DNA of 13,908 bases from Acetofilamentum sp. (GCA_020722645.1 DYKL01000055.1:1-13908), one strand, 5' to 3'; positions 7,798 to 13,908 are shown, numbered from the stretch's first letter. Notes: a model not told the origin generated them from the letters alone. Translations and numbers: made by a program.

Positions 7798-9510
7798 ATG
7801 AACTTTGAATGGATTATAAAAAAACAGGCGGATTACGAAAAAATTAAAATTTTATCCTCACAGCTTAATTTGGATTTTACACTGTCAAATTTACTGATTA
7901 ACAGAGGAATAGATGATTTTAATAAAGCAAAGCATTTTTTCAGACCATCTTTAGACGATTTGTACGACCCTTTTTTGATGAAAGATATGAAAAAGGCAGT
8001 TGAAAGGCTTGATTTGGCTGTTTCAGGCAACGAAAAAATTATGATTTACGGTGATTATGATGTTGACGGAACTACTTCTGTTTCTTTAATTTACAAATTT
8101 TTGTCAAAATATACAAAAAACATCGGTTTTTATTTGCCCGACAGATATACAGAAGGTTATGGTATTTCATTCAAAGGAATTGATTATGCCCAAGAAAACC
8201 AATATACACTTGTCATTGCATTAGATTGCGGTATCAAAGCAGTTGAAAAAATTGAATATGCAAACAATAAAAAAATAGATTTCATAATCTGCGACCATCA
8301 TACGCCTGACGAAACAATTCCTAACGCAGTTGCAGTGCTTAATCCAAAACAAAAAGATTGCAATTATCCATATAAAGAACTTTGCGGTTGCGGTGTCGGT
8401 TTTAAATTGCTACAGGCATACAATATCATAAAAAAATATGATAACGACTTTTTGTTTACAATGCTGGATTTGGTTGCTGTCAGCATTGCTTCTGATATTG
8501 TACCGATAACAGGAGAAAACAGAATTTTGGAATACTTTGGATTACAGGCTTTCAATAAAACGCAGAATGTCGGATTAAGAGCTTTGAAAGAAGTTTCCGG
8601 TACTTCTGATATCGAATTTACTGTTTCTGATTTGGTTTTCAAAATAGGTCCCAGAATTAATGCCGCAGGTAGAATGAAACACGCTATAACAGCAGTAGAA
8701 TTGCTAATAGAAGAAGATTTTAACAATGCGATGGAACTTGCAAAAGAAATAAATACTTTCAACGAAAACAGAAAATCGGAACAAGATGAAATTAGTGCAA
8801 GTGTAGATGAAATTTTCGAAAAATACCCAAATTTGACTTTAAAAAAATCTAATGTTGTTTATAACGAAAACTGGAACAAAGGAATAATAGGAATAGTCGC
8901 GTCAAAAATTATAGAAAAACATTATAAACCGACTATTGTTCTTACAAAAACAGACGATAAATGGAGCGGCTCGGCAAGAAGTGTTGAAAATTTTGATTTA
9001 TATGCGGCAATAGATGCGTGCAGTCATCTGTTACACAGTTTCGGAGGACACAAATTTGCGGCAGGTTTAACTATCAAAGAAGATAATCTGAAAAAATTTA
9101 TAGATTGTTTTGAAAAGGTTGTCAGCAGCACCTTATCGGAAGACAATTTAGTGCCAAAATTATCTGTATCTGACTCTATAACTTTTGACCAAATAACCGA
9201 TAATTTTATAAAGATTTTGAATCAATTTGCACCGTTTGGTCCCGAAAATATGAAGCCGGTATTTTTAACTTTTGATGTTACAGATACGGGAAATTCCAGA
9301 CCAATAGGCAAAGAAGAAAAACATTTGCGTTTGGAGATTAAAGATAAGTCAAACAGAATTTTAACTGCAATCGCTTTTGGTAAAGGTCATTTATACGATA
9401 TAATTAAAACCGGAAAATCCTTTGACATCTGTTACACAATCGGCGAAAACACCTTTAACGGAAAAACAACTATTCAACTTGATGTAAAAGATATGCGACT
9501 TAAAAAATAG
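7798..9510 (+). CDS. recJ: Single-stranded-DNA-specific 5'-3' exonuclease RecJ
   Basis: This is a 570-residue protein of normal length for RecJ. It degrades single-stranded DNA 5' to 3' in recombinational and mismatch repair, using divalent metal ions. Motifs in order: YGDYDVDGTTS at 84-94 (motif I with metal-binding Asp residues), ALDCG at 141-145, CDHHT at 165-169 (the DHH signature), LDLVAVSIASDIVPI from 223, GPRINAAGRM at 284-293, then the DHHA1 part with SGSARS near 389 and FGGHKFAAGL near 415. Residues about 460-570 fit the OB-fold region. All key motifs are intact, so the protein should be active. The ATG directly follows the repeat-rich leader and gives the expected N-terminus. It ends 22 bp before the convergent repeat-protein gene. 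Confidence 0.97.
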   Translation: MNFEWIIKKQADYEKIKILSSQLNLDFTLSNLLINRGIDDFNKAKHFFRPSLDDLYDPFLMKDMKKAVERLDLAVSGNEKIMIYGDYDVDGTTSVSLIYKFLSKYTKNIGFYLPDRYTEGYGISFKGIDYAQENQYTLVIALDCGIKAVEKIEYANNKKIDFIICDHHTPDETIPNAVAVLNPKQKDCNYPYKELCGCGVGFKLLQAYNIIKKYDNDFLFTMLDLVAVSIASDIVPITGENRILEYFGLQAFNKTQNVGLRALKEVSGTSDIEFTVSDLVFKIGPRINAAGRMKHAITAVELLIEEDFNNAMELAKEINTFNENRKSEQDEISASVDEIFEKYPNLTLKKSNVVYNENWNKGIIGIVASKIIEKHYKPTIVLTKTDDKWSGSARSVENFDLYAAIDACSHLLHSFGGHKFAAGLTIKEDNLKKFIDCFEKVVSSTLSEDNLVPKLSVSDSITFDQITDNFIKILNQFAPFGPENMKPVFLTFDVTDTGNSRPIGKEEKHLRLEIKDKSNRILTAIAFGKGHLYDIIKTGKSFDICYTIGENTFNGKTTIQLDVKDMRLKK

Positions 9511-9532
9511 CAACAAACGCAAATATTTTTTT

Positions 9533-9841
9533 TTACTGCCAACCGGCATCAGATTTCCATTCGGAATAGTAGATAACAATGTCTGCATCACTTTTCCATT
9601 CGGTAAAATAGATTACCCAGTCTGCATCGCTTTTCCATTCTGTAAAGTACCATATACCGCTGTCAGGAGATGCGTCACTTTTCCAATCAGTAACGTAAAC
9701 AACCATATCGGCATCGCTTTTCCATTCACTTACATAAACAACTTTGTCTGCATCACTTTTCCATTCTGTAACATACACTACCTGAGCTGACAAAGCACTG
9801 CCTATAGTAATCAAAAAAAGAGTTAAAATTGTCGCCTTCAT
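9533..9841 (-). CDS. Small secreted WKSDA-repeat protein, probably 7(1) septoil-knot (DUF6150-like) family
   Basis: This is a 102-residue protein. Residues 1-20 are a signal peptide (ILTLFLITIGSALSAQ). The rest is six tandem repeats starting at residues 21, 34, 47, 63, 76 and 89. Five are 13-14 residues and the third is 16 because of an SPDSG insertion. Each follows VVYVTEWKSDAD, with the W-K-S-D-A core invariant. It ends AGWQ. I recall Bacteroidota proteins with the same plan (YxTxxKSxAD repeats, a GxWYF turn after the third repeat, AGW end) annotated as 7(1) septoil knot, formerly DUF6150. The family assignment rests on that recollection. It is an isolated gene, convergent with recJ. Location in the periplasm or outside the cell is inferred from the signal peptide, and the biological role is unknown. 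Confidence 0.85.
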   Translation of the reverse strand: MKATILTLFLITIGSALSAQVVYVTEWKSDADKVVYVSEWKSDADMVVYVTDWKSDASPDSGIWYFTEWKSDADWVIYFTEWKSDADIVIYYSEWKSDAGWQ

Positions 9842-10090
9842 AGTTTTTGATTTTTAAAAATTTCACCAAAATTGGTTTATAGAATAAATAACGAGATTTA
9901 ATAATGTTTGTCTGTTCAATTTAACAAAGGTTAATATAATGACTTTTCATAGTTTAGATTTCGGTAAAATTAGCAAGATAAAAAATTAGTCAATAATAAT
10001 TGTATTTGAATAAAAGTTGATATCTTTCAAATAACAACGCTTTTTAGAATTTTAAATCCGAAAATTTTAATTTATTATATAAATATATTA
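9842..10090. other. AT-rich intergenic region upstream of the WKSDA gene
   Basis: These 249 bp are non-coding and should hold the minus-strand promoter of the repeat-protein gene, but I find no clear TTTG/TAnnTTTG pair. Two short matches to sequence right of the neighbouring element occur here: CTTTCAAATAA at 10024-10034 (again at 10468-10478) and AAATCCGAAA at 10054-10063 (again at about 10450-10459). No RNA gene is recognised. Confidence 0.5.
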
Positions 10091-10194
10091 CTTTTGGATT
10101 TCAAATTATTATTGTCCGAAACATAAAATACTATATTATAAGACTTTACATTTTAAAATTACAATCAAAAATATATATAAAACTTTTTATTTCG

Positions 10195-10213
10195 TTTAAG
10201 ACTTCGTCTTAAA
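10195..10213. repeat. Short perfect hairpin
   Basis: TTTAAGAC at 10195-10202 pairs with GTCTTAAA at 10206-10213 around a 3-base loop (TTC). It lies inside the inverted-repeat element, 13 bp before the terminator-like hairpin. Confidence 0.6.
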
Positions 10214-10226
10214 TGCTCAAATAACT

Positions 10227-10249
10227 GCAAGTTTGTAACTTGCTTTTTT
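10227..10249 (+). terminator. Terminator-like hairpin with T tract inside the element
   Basis: GCAAGTT (10227-10233) pairs with AACTTGC (10237-10243) around TGT, followed by six T residues. This is the form of a Rho-independent terminator on the plus strand, but no plus-strand gene lies upstream within the intergenic region. It may stop read-through into or out of the element, or simply be part of a repeat family. Confidence 0.5.
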
Positions 10250-10278
10250 CACCTACCTTTTCGTCTCTGCGAGGCAAA

Positions 10279-10396
10279 CGTCATTGCGAGGCACGAAGTA
10301 GCTGACTCGTTAAAACCGGTTCGGGCTTGAGATTGCTTCGTGCCTCGCAATGACGCAAAGCGTACGAAGCAAAGCCTCGTAATGACGCAAAGCGTA
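10279..10396. repeat. GC-rich palindromic repeat with 20-bp inverted arms and 22-bp direct repeats
   Basis: CGTCATTGCGAGGCACGAAG at 10279-10298 is the exact reverse complement of 10336-10355, with a 37-base spacer. Overlapping the right arm, 10343-10364 and 10375-10396 are direct copies differing at one base (CCTCGCAATGACGCAAAG versus CCTCGTAATGACGCAAAG, both followed by CGTA). TGCGAGGCA also occurs at 10268 and 10285. The stretch is much richer in G and C than its surroundings. Sequences of the type CGTCATTGCGAGG...AATCTC recur as interspersed extragenic palindromes in many bacterial genomes, as I recall. Confidence 0.8.
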
Positions 10397-10460
10397 TGAG
10401 AAGGCTTGCGACAAATTTTTAATACAAGGTTTCGGACAATAATGATTTCAAATCCGAAAG

Positions 10461-10588
10461 AGCAAGGCTTTCAAATAATTTGTTGCCAATATATCAGATA
10501 ACTTTAAATTTTTATTGTAATTATTTATTGTTATTTACAAAATGTTTTTTATTTTTGACAAAAATATACACACAAAACAATTTTTTAT
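10461..10588. other. Short AT-rich leader of the 10589 gene
   Basis: This non-coding sequence between the inverted-repeat element and the membrane-protein gene contains the candidate promoter listed at 10528-10557. Nothing else is recognised. Confidence 0.5.
10528..10557 (+). promoter_or_regulatory. Candidate Bacteroidota-type promoter
   Basis: TTG at 10528-10530 is followed by exactly 19 bp and then TATTTTTG at 10550-10557, matching the -33 TTTG and -7 TAnnTTTG boxes used by the Bacteroidota primary sigma factor (the -33 box reads ATTG here). Transcription would start about 25 bases before the ATG at 10589. AT-rich sequence raises the chance of a random match. Confidence 0.5.
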
Positions 10589-11026
10589 ATGGAATACACA
10601 CTACCAACTCCGATTTTATACGCCATTTTCCCTTTTCTTTTAGCGGGTTTTGTAATAAATGGCTTCGTAATTTGGCTTTTTACAAGAAAAGATGTGCCGA
10701 TTGACAAATCATACTGGATGTCTTTACTTTCTTATGCTGTTGTTGCCACATTAGGTCTTTTTATCTCTTTGCATAACAGCACAGCAGATAATTTTTGGGC
10801 TTTTGTAATATATTTTGTAATTGCTCTGTTTTTTGAATGGTTCTTTTTGTTTGCATATTTTCAAAAATATACATATTCGTGGTTCAGATGTGCATTTATT
10901 TCCGGTATAAGTAATGTTTTAACTTTTGGAGCGGCAATTTATTTCTTTTTTTACAAAACAGGTTTACTGACTAAATACGCTAATTTTGTTAAGATTCAAC
11001 TAGAAACGCAAGGAATTTTGAATTAG
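10589..11026 (+). CDS. Small integral membrane protein, four predicted helices
   Basis: This is a 145-residue protein that I do not recognise. Hydrophobic segments at about residues 9-31, 43-61, 70-92 and 101-122 predict four transmembrane helices, with a charged loop RKDVPIDKS at 33-41 and aromatic-rich third and fourth helices (FFEWFFLFAYF). The C-terminal 20 residues are soluble. There is no signal peptide cleavage site or catalytic motif. A longer reading starting further upstream in another frame is not credible. The ATG lies about 25 bases after a plausible promoter start. It precedes the interrupted membrane-protein gene by 93 bp on the same strand, so the two could be related in function, but nothing in the sequence shows that. 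Confidence 0.75.
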   Translation: MEYTLPTPILYAIFPFLLAGFVINGFVIWLFTRKDVPIDKSYWMSLLSYAVVATLGLFISLHNSTADNFWAFVIYFVIALFFEWFFLFAYFQKYTYSWFRCAFISGISNVLTFGAAIYFFFYKTGLLTKYANFVKIQLETQGILN

Positions 11027-11119
11027 TTGATTATTATATTTTTGAGAATATTAATCAAGGTGGTTTAGTTTTTTAGATTTACTATATTGCACTATTCTGG
11101 CGTTTAAAAACATAAAAAC

Positions 11120-11908
11120 ATGAAAAAAGTTTTGAACAGTTTAAAGCTTATTTTAAGCTGGAATACCTTAATTGTTACAATTCTGGCTATTATTGCAACA
11201 TATTTTTGTCTTCAGGAGAAATGGATTGTAGATTTTCCATTAACAATAGTAGGTATTGCAGTAGTATTTCCGATAGTTTTTTCGATTGGCGGAGCCTATT
11301 CCCGACGAGAAAATGCACTTGGGCAGTATGCTAACATAAAAGGTATGGGAAGAGCTATTTATTTAGCTGCTCGTGATTGGGTTCACAGTGAAAAAGACAC
11401 ATCAAAACTCGAAAATTTAGATAAAATAAGAACAACTCTCTCGTAAATTCTCAATAGTATTAAAAATTTTTTTCAGTCAGCAAAAGGTAACGAACAAAAT
11501 ACTGCCGAAAACGAAATCTATTCTTTATTTTCAAAATTCAGCAAAAACATTGAAGAAATAAGACAAAGAGGACTATCAAGCGGTGAAGTTTCAAGAATTA
11601 ATTCTCATTATTCAAAACTAATAATGTCTTTCGAAAACCTCAAACACATCTACCAATACAGAACACCTCGAACATTGAGGTCGTACAGTAAAATTTTCAT
11701 TTATATTGTTCCCGTTGTTTATGCTCCTTATTTTGCAATGCTTGGCGAAAATCAAAGTATGTTTATTGCAATGATAATGCCAATTATGTTTGCTTTGATT
11801 TTTACTGCATTGGATAATATTCAGGAACACCTTGAAAATCCTTTTGATCAGGTTGGAGAAGATGATATTAAAATTAATGCTGATAAATTCAAAAGTACTT
11901 TGGACTAA
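11120..11908 (+). pseudogene. Membrane protein gene (possibly bestrophin-like) interrupted by one in-frame TAA
   Basis: Reading from ATG 11120 gives 108 residues, then TAA at 11444-11446. The same frame then stays open for 154 more codons to TAA at 11906-11908, giving a 262-codon gene with one nonsense codon. The two halves look like one protein: helices near residues 14-30 and 38-58 with FPIVFSIGGAYSRRENAL and AIYLAARDWVHSEKD, then after the stop KNIEEIRQRGLSSGEVSRI, a two-helix region (IFIYIVPVVYAPYFAML, then MFIAMIMPIMFALIF) and IQEHLENPFDQVGEDDI. The NPF...DD ending recalls bestrophin-type channels, but that is tentative. No in-frame ATG, GTG or TTG start follows the stop until ATG 11624, which would give only a 94-residue fragment. 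A CAA-to-TAA change is the simplest explanation. Sequencing error or read-through are alternatives. Confidence 0.8.
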
Positions 11909-11980
11909 TACCGACTTGCTATCAAGTTGCTTAATATAATTCACTTCGTTTTTTATATTAAGATTGATAGTCTGTCGGCA
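11909..11980. repeat. Long imperfect hairpin directly after the interrupted gene
   Basis: Three helical blocks can pair: CCGAC (11911) with GTCGG (11974), CTATCAA (11919) with TTGATAG (11964), and CTTAATATA (11930) with TATATTAAG (11954). They are separated by small internal loops and have a 15-base loop. That makes 21 base pairs in all. It starts at the base after the stop codon. Confidence 0.75.
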
Positions 11981-11984
11981 TTAG

Positions 11985-12032
11985 CTAAACTAACTAAAAG
12001 ATTTCACTACGTTCATCTTGTTAGCAGTTTAG
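11985..12032. repeat. Second imperfect hairpin
   Basis: CTAAACTAACTAAAAGAT (11985-12002) pairs with ATCTTGTTAGCAGTTTAG (12015-12032) with a few mismatches around a 12-base loop, TTCACTACGTTC. The loop resembles that of the preceding hairpin (TTCACTTCGTT), suggesting a shared repeat family. Confidence 0.7.
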
Positions 12033-12040
12033 TATAAAAT

Positions 12041-12066
12041 AAAAACCGACATTTATGTCGGTTTTT
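12041..12066. terminator. Bidirectional Rho-independent terminator between the interrupted gene and recA
   Basis: AAAAACCGACA (12041-12051) pairs perfectly with TGTCGGTTTTT (12056-12066) around a 4-base loop TTTA. T-rich sequence follows on the plus strand (TTTTTATTT) and A-rich sequence precedes it, giving T-rich on the minus strand. It lies 20 bp beyond the recA stop codon and beyond the plus-strand gene, so it can serve both. Confidence 0.9.
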
Positions 12067-12085
12067 ATTTATAACTGATATTTTT

Positions 12086-13156
12086 TTATTCTTCTGTTTC
12101 CTCAATTACTGCGTTATTATTTTCATCACCGGCTTTTGGTTTTTCGTTTACCATAATTTCTGTTACTTTTTTCTTCAGAGTTTCGTATAATTCAGGGTTA
12201 TCTGTAATCACTTGCTTAACATTTTCACGTCCTTGACCTAATTTAGCATCTTCAAAACTAAACCATGAACCGCTTTTTTTGATAATGTTATAATCAGTAG
12301 CTAAGTCTAAAATTTCGCCGTATTTAGATATTCCTTCGCCATACATCAAATCAAATTCAGCTTTGCGGAAAGGCGGTGAAACTTTGTTTTTGACGACTTT
12401 AACGCGGGTTCTGTTACCAATAACTTCTTCGCCGTTTTTAATTTGACCGATTTTTCTGACATCAATTCTTACAGATGCATAGAATTTCAGTGCATTACCA
12501 CCGGTAGTAGTTTCGGGATTACCGAACAAAACTCCGATTTTGTCACGCAGTTGGTTAATAAAAACGACACAGGTATTTGTTCTGCCAATAATTGCTGTTA
12601 ATTTACGAAGTGCTTGCGACATAAGTCTTGCCTGTAAACCCATTCTTGAATCGCCCATATCTCCGTCAATTTCTGCTTTTGGAGTAAGAGCTGCAACAGA
12701 GTCCACAACAATGATATCAATAGCACCTGAGCGTATCAACTGGTCAACAATTTCTAATGCCTGTTCACCGTTGTCAGGCTGAGAAATTAGAAGATTTTCG
12801 ACATCAACCCCAAGTTTTTCTGCATAAAATCTGTCAAAAGCATGTTCAGCATCAACAATTGCGGCAATTCCGCCTTCTTTTTGAGCTTCTGCAATAGCGT
12901 GGATAGCCAAAGTAGTTTTACCAGATGATTCAGGTCCGTAAATTTCAATGACTCTGCCTCTTGGATAACCACCAATTCCCAGAGCAAAATCTAAAGCGAT
13001 TGAACCTGAAGGAATAGCGGGTATTTTTTCGTAAACGTGGTCGCCCATTCTCATTATCGAACCTTTTCCATATTCTTTTTCAATTTTTGACAGAGTAACC
13101 TGAAGTGCTTTAAGCTTTTCTTTTTTGATTTCGTCGATATTTTCTTTTTTTGTCAT
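12086..13156 (-). CDS. recA: Recombinase RecA
   Basis: This is a 356-residue protein of normal length. RecA forms ATP-dependent filaments on single-stranded DNA, carries out strand exchange and stimulates LexA-type cleavage where present. Walker A is GPESSGKTT at 74-82 and Walker B is IIVVDSVAAL at 147-156. MGLQARLMSQALRKL spans 171-185, NQLRDKIGVLFGNPETTTGG covers the L2 DNA-binding loop at about 200-219, and NKVSPPFRKAEFDLMYGEGI spans about 256-275. The C-terminus is acidic (EETEE), as is usual for autoinhibition of RecA. All catalytic residues are intact. The start gives the standard N-terminus, with KALQVTLSKIEKEYGKGSIM following. It is a single gene, convergent with the interrupted membrane-protein gene and closed by the shared terminator. 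Confidence 0.98.
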   Translation of the reverse strand: MTKKENIDEIKKEKLKALQVTLSKIEKEYGKGSIMRMGDHVYEKIPAIPSGSIALDFALGIGGYPRGRVIEIYGPESSGKTTLAIHAIAEAQKEGGIAAIVDAEHAFDRFYAEKLGVDVENLLISQPDNGEQALEIVDQLIRSGAIDIIVVDSVAALTPKAEIDGDMGDSRMGLQARLMSQALRKLTAIIGRTNTCVVFINQLRDKIGVLFGNPETTTGGNALKFYASVRIDVRKIGQIKNGEEVIGNRTRVKVVKNKVSPPFRKAEFDLMYGEGISKYGEILDLATDYNIIKKSGSWFSFEDAKLGQGRENVKQVITDNPELYETLKKKVTEIMVNEKPKAGDENNNAVIEETEE

Positions 13157-13363
13157 AAGTTAGGAAAGTTTATTAAGTTTATGTAGTTTGTTTAGTTATA
13201 TAGAAGTCGATCTATCGAGTTATCAGGTAATCGAGTAGTCGAGTTTGCCAATAGGGGCTTATTGTTGATGAAATTTTATTAAATTTTTGTACTTTTTAGT
13301 GCAAAACTAAAAATTATTTGTAAAGTAAAAAACAATTCACATTAATAATTTATCCACAATTCT
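13157..13363. other. recA leader region with short repeats
   Basis: This is the upstream region of recA. It contains an ATAAACTT doublet (minus strand, 13166-13182) shared with the recJ leader, and a cluster of CGAG/CGA motifs spaced 7-8 bp apart at 13206-13246. A perfect DnaA-box-like TTATCCACA sits at 13350-13358. No ORF is supported. No LexA-type SOS box that I can recognise is present. Confidence 0.5.
13302..13309 (-). promoter_or_regulatory. recA: Candidate -7 box of the recA promoter
   Basis: The minus strand reads TAGTTTTG, matching TAnnTTTG, about 145 bases before the recA start. A TTG at 13333-13335 (minus strand) is 23 bp upstream, longer than the usual 19-21, so support is weak. 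If it is used, the recA transcript carries the short-repeat leader in its untranslated region. Confidence 0.3.
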
Positions 13364-13908
13364 ATTAATTAGCAAATTAGTTAATTAGCAACTGTTACGA
13401 AATAACTTGTTCATTTGATATTTTTAATAACCACATAGACAAGTAGTTCACATAGATTATTAAATATGTTATTTCGTAACAATCACTTAGCAAATTAGTT
13501 AATTAGCAAATTAGTTAATTAGCAAATTAGTCAATTAACACATTATCACATTAGCAAATTAGCATATTGGCACATTATCACATTAGCAAATTAGTGAATT
13601 AGCAAATTAGTCAATTAGCAAATTAGTCAATTAACACATTATCACATTAGCAAATTAGCATATTGGCACATTATCACATTAGCAAATTAGTGAATTAGCA
13701 AATTAGTCAATTAGCAAATTAGTCAATTAACACATTATCACATTAGCAAATTAGCATATTGGCACATTATCACATTAGCAAATTAGTGAATTAGCAAATT
13801 AGTCAATTAGCAAATTAGTCAATTAACACATTATCACATTAGCAAATTAGCATATTGGCACATTATCACATTGGCACATTATCACATTGGCACATTATCA
13901 CATTGGCA
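13364..13908. repeat. 8-bp-monomer array with 96-bp higher-order units, right edge
   Basis: The array is built from variants of CAAATTAG (also TCAATTAG, CACATTAT, CACATTAG, CATATTGG, TGAATTAG). From 13531 onward twelve distinct monomers form a 96-bp unit that repeats at 13531, 13627, 13723 and 13819, the last copy being cut into by a different ending. From about 13853 to the window end a simpler 16-bp dimer (CACATTATCACATTGG) repeats. The 13364-13530 part uses AAATTAGTTAATTAGC-type monomers and is interrupted by an 89-bp element. No coding capacity is present and the array continues past the window. Confidence 0.93.
13393..13481. mobile_element. 89-bp mini-element with 14-bp perfect inverted ends, inserted in the array
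   Basis: TGTTACGAAATAAC at 13393-13406 is the exact reverse complement of 13468-13481. Inside, TTTAATAA (13423-13430) pairs with TTATTAAA (13457-13464), and CACATAGA occurs twice 17 bp apart (13432, 13449). Its sequence is unrelated to the 8-bp monomers on either side, so it looks inserted. No target duplication is evident. It is too small to encode a transposase. Confidence 0.65.

Larger units (their letters stand above)
10091..10460. mobile_element. MITE-like element with 32-bp imperfect terminal inverted repeats
   Basis: Positions 10091-10122 are the reverse complement of 10429-10460 with 29 of 32 bases matching, and the inner 15 bases (ATTATTGTCCGAAAC on the left arm) match perfectly. 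The interior has no ORF. It holds a hairpin, a terminator-like hairpin, and a GC-rich palindrome with direct repeats. I cannot find a convincing target-site duplication outside the arms. A non-autonomous transposable element fits best. The alternative is a long structured RNA or a composite of extragenic palindromes. Confidence 0.6.

Noticed and set aside
8364..8762. 132-residue open frame on the minus strand inside recJ
   Set aside because: It lies wholly antisense to the conserved recJ coding region, has low-complexity Ser-rich composition and no recognisable motif.
10480..10704. 74-residue plus-strand open frame beginning before the four-helix protein
   Set aside because: It overlaps the 10589 gene in another frame, spans the promoter and AT-rich leader, and looks like chance coding.
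11037..11044. TATTTTTG as a -7 promoter box for the interrupted gene
   Set aside because: The nearest TTTG upstream is only 16 bp away and lies in the preceding coding sequence, so the spacing does not fit well.
11618..11944. Minus-strand open frame of 108 residues over the interrupted gene
   Set aside because: It overlaps antisense to the second half of the interrupted membrane protein, whose hydrophobic segments and NPF...DD ending make the plus strand the better reading.
12540..12987. Open frames overlapping recA in other frames
   Set aside because: They are shadows of recA, which is fully conserved in this region.
13350..13358. Perfect DnaA-box-like TTATCCACA suggesting a replication origin next to the satellite
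   Set aside because: Only one box is seen. The TTATCACA words in the array lack a base of the consensus, and no dnaA, dnaN or similar gene is nearby. A chance match in AT-rich DNA is likely.
13364..13908. Possible CRISPR array
   Set aside because: The repeats are contiguous 8-mers with no unique spacers, unit length is far too short, and no cas gene is nearby.

Overview
The window is a piece of an AT-rich chromosome from a member of the Bacteroidota. The evidence is two kinds of type IX secretion (T9SS) sorting domain (type A and the gliding-motility type B/CHU_C), a PorP/SprF-family outer-membrane protein, a candidate promoter of the Bacteroidota form (TTG, 19 bp, TAnnTTTG), and a small secreted repeat protein of a kind I associate with this phylum. 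RecJ and RecA are housekeeping proteins and fit this assignment. There is no sign of phage, plasmid, CRISPR, tRNA or rRNA.

Layout. (1) Positions 1-119 are the end of an array of 8-bp monomers. (2) Positions 120-4974, minus strand, hold a tight four-gene surface operon. In transcription order it encodes a PKD protein with a type B sorting domain, a PorP/SprF barrel fused to an OmpA-like domain, a short protein with a type A sorting domain, and a large adhesin/tail-fibre-like protein with YadA-type head repeats and an S74-like C-terminus. (3) Positions 4975-5352 are a divergent, very AT-rich intergenic region. (4) Positions 5353-9510, plus strand, encode two poorly characterised proteins that both carry a YbjN-like domain (the second also has a degenerate trypsin-like domain and a zinc ribbon), then RecJ. 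(5) Positions 9533-9841, minus strand, encode a secreted protein of six WKSDA repeats, probably the 7(1)-knot family. (6) Positions 9842-10588 are non-coding and contain a roughly 370-bp element bounded by 32-bp inverted repeats, with a GC-rich palindromic repeat nested inside. (7) Positions 10589-11908, plus strand, hold a four-helix membrane protein and a membrane protein gene interrupted by one in-frame TAA. (8) Positions 11909-12066 hold three consecutive hairpins, the last a bidirectional terminator. (9) Positions 12086-13156, minus strand, encode RecA. (10) Positions 13364-13908 are a second 8-bp-monomer array. It is organised into 96-bp higher-order units and is interrupted by an 89-bp inverted-repeat mini-element.

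How the genes work together. The surface operon looks self-contained: two T9SS cargo proteins, a PorP/SprF-type partner that could hold a cargo at the cell surface while its OmpA domain grips peptidoglycan, and a fibrous adhesin. The YbjN pair precedes recJ on the same strand, but 63 bp and a repeat-rich leader separate them, so a functional link to DNA repair is not shown. The best candidates for unusual biology are the YbjN/pseudoprotease pair, the knotted-repeat protein, the higher-order satellite with its inserted mini-element, and the inverted-repeat element at 10091-10460.
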